DNA from: Ignavibacteriales bacterium
Lineage (GTDB): Bacteria; Bacteroidota; Ignavibacteria; Ignavibacteriales; Ignavibacteriaceae
Direction: 5' to 3'
DNA: 7,090 bases
NCBI GenBank assembly: GCA_003538625.1
Contig: DPRR01000027.1
Coordinates: 362-7,451, forward strand
Position 1 is the first letter of the stretch; every line of letters begins with the position of its first letter. Positions 4,167 to 7,090 of this stretch are shown here, one piece after another. A model generated the notes under the pieces. It had not been told where the DNA came from. It searched no databases and worked only from the letters and a program-made list of their open reading frames with translations. The position numbers were made by a program, and so were the translations under genes.

Positions 4167-5732
4167 ATGAAATGTTTTATCACAGTCGTTTTTTTCGTTT
4201 TAATCATTAGTAAATCCTTTTGTCAAAGTTTTACTTATGATGGATTTTTGTTGGGTGAACAAGATACTAGACTTACTAATTATCCTATTCCAATGACAAT
4301 TGAAAGTCTTGGTAATGGGGAATACGTTATTTCAGCTAATAGTTCTAATGGGAGCTTAAAAATAAATGATACATTAAGATTTGACCAATATAATGAGTGG
4401 GAAGAACTGTATCGATTTAAAAGCGTATTTAAGAAATATTTTAATTTCTCTCCGGAAAATGGTGGAAAAATGGAAATGGCCATTTATTCAACATATACTG
4501 CAAAAAAGAAAATGAGTGACTTTGCTAAAGGATTGGATATAAATCTTTATACAATCAATGAAGATTTTGAAATTAATATTGAAAACAAAAAAGTTCGAAC
4601 TTACTATTCGAATCCTATTGCAAATAATATCGAATATAGTTATACGACAATTGTACCTTATTTGAATCATTCTATAGAGCAAGAGGAAAATAAAGAGCAA
4701 GAGGTTCTTACTTCTAATGAACATTATGATAGGAATGAAGTATTGTATTTCCCAAAATTGCCGACAGAAGGTTCAAAAAGGAAAAGCGTGAATGAAAGTA
4801 AAACTGATGAATACTCTGAACCCGATTATGTGCCAAAAGAATTAGTTGAGAAAGATTATAAAAAAACAGTTTTAGAGACAAATATAATTGGGAATGATTC
4901 AATAGATAGTAACTATGTTCTTAATAGATTATTTGAAGGGCAATCATATAACATTGAAAATAATAAAGTAGTTGTTTGGGCTTGTAAGGATTGTGAAAAA
5001 TGCCAATTTGATGCAATAACTCCCTATATGGATTTTGGTGAAAGATTTCCATACAGTAAAAATTTTACGATTATCTCAGGAATCAATAAATATTTAAGGG
5101 GAGATGAAAAGTTTCTATTAATTTCTTTTTCTACTTCAAATTGTTATCCGCCAGCTATATATACTACACCTGGTATTTTAGGAATTGCATTATTCAAAAA
5201 AATGAATAATAAGTGGAGTTTGATTTATTTTAATCCATTTGCAGCTGCACTTGGATCTTATCAATATGCAGGAAATTTTGATCAAATAATTCTTTTAAAT
5301 GATGATACTTTTTTGTGTTTAATGACTTTTACTGATGGTGGACATGGGCTTAGTTTAGTTGAAACTTCATTACACTTATTTGCTATTCAGAATAAGAGTT
5401 TTAAACACTTGGCAGAAGATGTTAATTATGAATTTGAATTAATCCCAGATTCGTATAAAGAATACATACCAATAATAAAATGGGAGGCAAAAATAGAATT
5501 TAAAAACAATGAATTAATAATTATAAAGGAAGGGATTGTAAAGCAGGAAAATATTTCGGATTTGAATAGCAATGAAATAGAAGGTTTACCTGCAAAGAAC
5601 GATGAAACACACAAGATTTATGAAACTGCTAAAAGATCAAGTAACTTTAAATTTCAAATACAAAATAAATATGATCTTTATGATTCAAAACTTATTAAAA
5701 AATCTTCAGTAACTACAATTTTTGATAATTGA
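4167..5732 (+). CDS. Sec-exported protein of unknown function with a CxxCxxC motif
   Basis: This is a 521-residue protein from ATG 4167. A GTG 60 bp upstream is in frame but lies inside the terminator stem and would bury the signal peptide, so it is rejected. Residues 1-19 are a Sec signal (MKCF, hydrophobic ITVVFFVLII, SKSFC), probably cut before Gln20, a common Bacteroidota pattern. The mature N-terminal part (20-165) is beta-rich. A low-complexity, charged linker (about 168-235) follows. The C-terminal part (about 245-521) carries Cys273, Cys276 and Cys279 in WACKDCEKCQF plus Cys326 in SNCYPPA, then a beta-rich stretch with GILGIALFKKMNNKWSLIYF and FTDGGHGLSLVE. The Cys cluster could bind metal or form disulfides outside the cytoplasm. 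I do not recognise the family. It is followed 59 bp later by a lipoprotein gene, so the two probably act together at the cell envelope. Confidence 0.85.
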   Translation: MKCFITVVFFVLIISKSFCQSFTYDGFLLGEQDTRLTNYPIPMTIESLGNGEYVISANSSNGSLKINDTLRFDQYNEWEELYRFKSVFKKYFNFSPENGGKMEMAIYSTYTAKKKMSDFAKGLDINLYTINEDFEINIENKKVRTYYSNPIANNIEYSYTTIVPYLNHSIEQEENKEQEVLTSNEHYDRNEVLYFPKLPTEGSKRKSVNESKTDEYSEPDYVPKELVEKDYKKTVLETNIIGNDSIDSNYVLNRLFEGQSYNIENNKVVVWACKDCEKCQFDAITPYMDFGERFPYSKNFTIISGINKYLRGDEKFLLISFSTSNCYPPAIYTTPGILGIALFKKMNNKWSLIYFNPFAAALGSYQYAGNFDQIILLNDDTFLCLMTFTDGGHGLSLVETSLHLFAIQNKSFKHLAEDVNYEFELIPDSYKEYIPIIKWEAKIEFKNNELIIIKEGIVKQENISDLNSNEIEGLPAKNDETHKIYETAKRSSNFKFQIQNKYDLYDSKLIKKSSVTTIFDN

Positions 5733-5750
5733 GTTGAACAAATTGTAGTT
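5711..5750. repeat. 11-bp inverted repeat around the stop codon of the exported-protein gene
   Basis: AACTACAATTT (5711-5721) and AAATTGTAGTT (5740-5750) are perfectly complementary, with an 18-nt loop containing the stop codon (5730-5732). No T run follows on the plus strand, so it is at most a weak terminator or an RNA-stability hairpin between the two cargo genes; expression of the second gene by readthrough remains possible. Confidence 0.45.
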
Positions 5751-5791
5751 TACCAAATACATATCAGAATTAGAATACTAATAAAGGCAAA

Positions 5792-6970
5792 ATGAAAAGA
5801 TTAATATTTATATGTGCATTTATAATGTTAGTAGCTTGTAATAATCAAAAAAGTTCGAATAATCATAATGTAAGCCTCGAGATATCAAAAAAAATCGAAA
5901 AATCCTTAGCTCCTAAAATTGAAGATTTTTTATTTTCTAATGATGGCAAAAATATATCTGAATTCAATGTGCTTGATGATGAAGGAAATAAAACAGAAAT
6001 AAAGACAACACTTATTACTGAAATGCTTGACAAGAATAATTTTCGTGTAATTGAAAGAAACTCATTGATTGAAAAAATAAATAACGACTTAGGTGGAAAT
6101 TATGACGTGAAGTCATATTCAATATACACCATAAAGGATAATATATTATTTCAAACCAGTATTAACAATTTTGATATTAAATCGCCAGCTAAAAGGAAGA
6201 TGGTCGTTTTTGATCCCCCCAGTATAATATTAAAGTTTCCTGATCAATCAAATACAGCGGTTTGGTTATATAAAGAGATTAGTGGAGATGAGTTTCAATG
6301 TACCTCAGAATTTGTATCAGTAGATTTAAATGGCATTATAAAGAGAGCAATTAAACTTACAAAACGCATAATTGGAACTGATGTAATTTGGCCTAATACT
6401 ATAAATTACTATGTTGAGGGTATTGGCTTATGGAAACAAAATATGGAATCTACAGGGCAAGTGTTTATGATTTTAAACAGACAGTGGCAATCCCAAGAAA
6501 AAACACAAATTACAATAGAACATTCTGGTGAACAAGAAACCACTCTTAAAGTAGTAACTCCTACAATTTCCTCCAACTTGTCTTTTAGAGATGAATTATA
6601 TCCTATAATAGAAGATTGGAATAGCGCTCATAATTCTTCCAATTTTGATAAGTTTGATAAAGTATTTGCTGAAACAGTTAGTTTTTATCATGTAAAATTA
6701 ACAAAATTTGAATGCATCCAGAAGAAACAAGGCTTACTTTTAAAATATCCTGATTTTGAGCAATATATCAAAGGTGAAGTTATTTACGAAAATATATCCA
6801 ACGATGAAGTTAAATGTAGCTTTACGAAATGCGTTAAAATAGAATCGAAAACGACAGACTATCCTTCATATTTAATTATTAAGAAAGAAAATGATAAATG
6901 GAAAATTTCGACTGAAAGTGATTTAATTACAGATAAGAATATTGCTAAAAGGAAAACAAAAACGAGATAG
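5792..6970 (+). CDS. Lipoprotein with C-terminal NTF2-like domain
   Basis: This is a 392-residue protein. The signal peptide ends in lipobox LVAC (13-16), so Cys16 should be lipidated and the protein membrane-anchored. The following residues NNQKSSNN do not form the acidic surface-export signal described in Bacteroidota, so the final leaflet is uncertain. Residues 28-255 form a middle domain with a segment INYYVEGIGLWKQN (204-217), like the YYxxGIGLVK strand of beta-rich envelope lipoproteins. Residues 265-385 resemble the NTF2-like domain of many Bacteroidota hypothetical proteins: WNSAHN (276-281), VSFYHVKL (296-303), KYPDF (318-322), DYPSYLIIKK (356-365) and WKISTESDLITDKN (370-383). Such domains usually bind small ligands or pair proteins; no catalytic role is evident. 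It is 59 bp downstream of the exported-protein gene and probably in the same operon. The C-terminal tail is basic (AKRKTKTR). Confidence 0.88.
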   Translation: MKRLIFICAFIMLVACNNQKSSNNHNVSLEISKKIEKSLAPKIEDFLFSNDGKNISEFNVLDDEGNKTEIKTTLITEMLDKNNFRVIERNSLIEKINNDLGGNYDVKSYSIYTIKDNILFQTSINNFDIKSPAKRKMVVFDPPSIILKFPDQSNTAVWLYKEISGDEFQCTSEFVSVDLNGIIKRAIKLTKRIIGTDVIWPNTINYYVEGIGLWKQNMESTGQVFMILNRQWQSQEKTQITIEHSGEQETTLKVVTPTISSNLSFRDELYPIIEDWNSAHNSSNFDKFDKVFAETVSFYHVKLTKFECIQKKQGLLLKYPDFEQYIKGEVIYENISNDEVKCSFTKCVKIESKTTDYPSYLIIKKENDKWKISTESDLITDKNIAKRKTKTR

Positions 6971-6992
6971 TTTTAACGTAATTTCATTAATA

Positions 6993-7013
6993 AATTTAAA
7001 CTAAGTTTAAACC
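6993..7013 (+). repeat. Candidate right arm-type integrase sites
   Basis: AATTTAAACTA (6993-7003) is followed by AGTTTAAACC (7004-7013). TTTAAAC cores lie at 6995-7001 and 7006-7012, again 11 bp apart and in the same orientation as the left pair (464-485). They sit 53 bp from the right att repeat and outside any gene. Matching pairs at both ends are best explained as recombinase arm sites. Confidence 0.6.
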
Positions 7014-7059
7014 AATAAAAAAATGAGGCAAATTACAATTCATGTAACTGCCTCATTTT
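7014..7059 (-). terminator. Element-borne replacement terminator next to attR
   Basis: AAAATGAGGCA (7020-7030) pairs perfectly over 11 bp with TGCCTCATTTT (7049-7059), loop 18 nt. On the minus strand the stem is followed by a run of seven T, making it a good terminator for the tRNA-Met transcribed leftward across attR. On the plus strand it ends in four T and could also stop the cargo transcript that ends at 6970, so it is probably bidirectional. Confidence 0.8.
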
Positions 7060-7065
7060 CAATAA

Positions 7066-7090
7066 GTGGGCCCAGCAGGGCATGATCCTG
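7066..7090 (-). tRNA. attR: 3' end of the tRNA-Met restored by the element (partial, window edge)
   Basis: These 25 bases are identical to 323-347 and encode, on the minus strand, the discriminator A, acceptor 3' strand TGGGCCC and most of the T arm. The window ends in the T stem. Because the left copy lacks the 5' half, the complete tRNA-Met should continue to the right. The flanking bases differ on the left side (AATAA here, TTATC at 318-322), marking 323/7066 as one edge of the shared core. Confidence 0.82.

Noticed and set aside
4280..5614. Several minus-strand ORFs of 62-78 codons under the exported-protein gene
   Set aside because: All lie opposite a convincing signal-peptide gene, are rich in Ile/Phe/Leu/Ser as expected for antisense of A/T-rich coding DNA, and show no family motif.

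Overview
The window looks like one small integrative genetic element, nearly complete, sitting in the chromosome of a Bacteroidota (probably Flavobacteriia) bacterium. The reasons are the low-GC sequence (strongly A/T-biased codons), the lack of Shine-Dalgarno motifs before most starts, a Bacteroidota-type tyrosine recombinase, a Sec signal with Gln at the expected cleavage site, and a GIY-YIG gene beside a tRNA-Met 3' end. No species can be named from this.

Boundaries. A 25-bp perfect direct repeat lies at 323-347 and at 7066-7090, where the window ends, so it may be longer. It is the 3' end (minus strand) of an elongator tRNA-Met. The left copy runs on only to the anticodon arm (to about 370) and has no D arm or 5' half, so it is the att remnant. 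The working tRNA should lie to the right, its 5' half outside the window and its 3' end supplied by the element. The left chromosomal flank holds the original tRNA terminator (277-312) and a partial minus-strand GIY-YIG gene (1-252). The element supplies a replacement terminator just inside its right end (7020-7059). Near both ends are two tandem copies of a TTTAAAC-centred motif at 11-bp spacing (464-485 and 6993-7013), good candidates for integrase arm-type sites.

Left half, mobility and maintenance (492-3571), all plus strand: integrase (492-1781), a closely following acidic protein of unknown function (1790-2254), a 229-bp gap with short direct repeats, an excisionase-like HTH protein (2484-2810), a long nested inverted repeat (2823-2908), a 94-residue conserved-looking small protein (2922-3206), and a winged-HTH protein (3203-3571) coupled to it by an ATGA overlap. 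That last gene stops inside a cluster of G-rich repeats bounded by an imperfect inverted repeat (3563-3662). The cluster resembles IS21-family ends with no transposase between them, or iterons. There is no relaxase, primase or conjugation gene, so the element appears stripped down or dependent on helpers.

Middle (3663-4166): a terminator (3708-3736), an A/T-rich stretch without genes, then a compact, highly folded candidate RNA (about 3962-4127) with four stacked helices and a perfect intrinsic terminator. It is the most unusual signal in the window and lies directly upstream of the cargo.

Right half, cargo (4167-6970): two consecutive plus-strand genes for envelope proteins, a 521-residue Sec-exported protein with a CxxCxxC cluster and a 392-residue lipoprotein with a C-terminal NTF2-like domain. 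Neither has a function I can name. They may form an operon whose expression is set by the upstream RNA, but that is inference.
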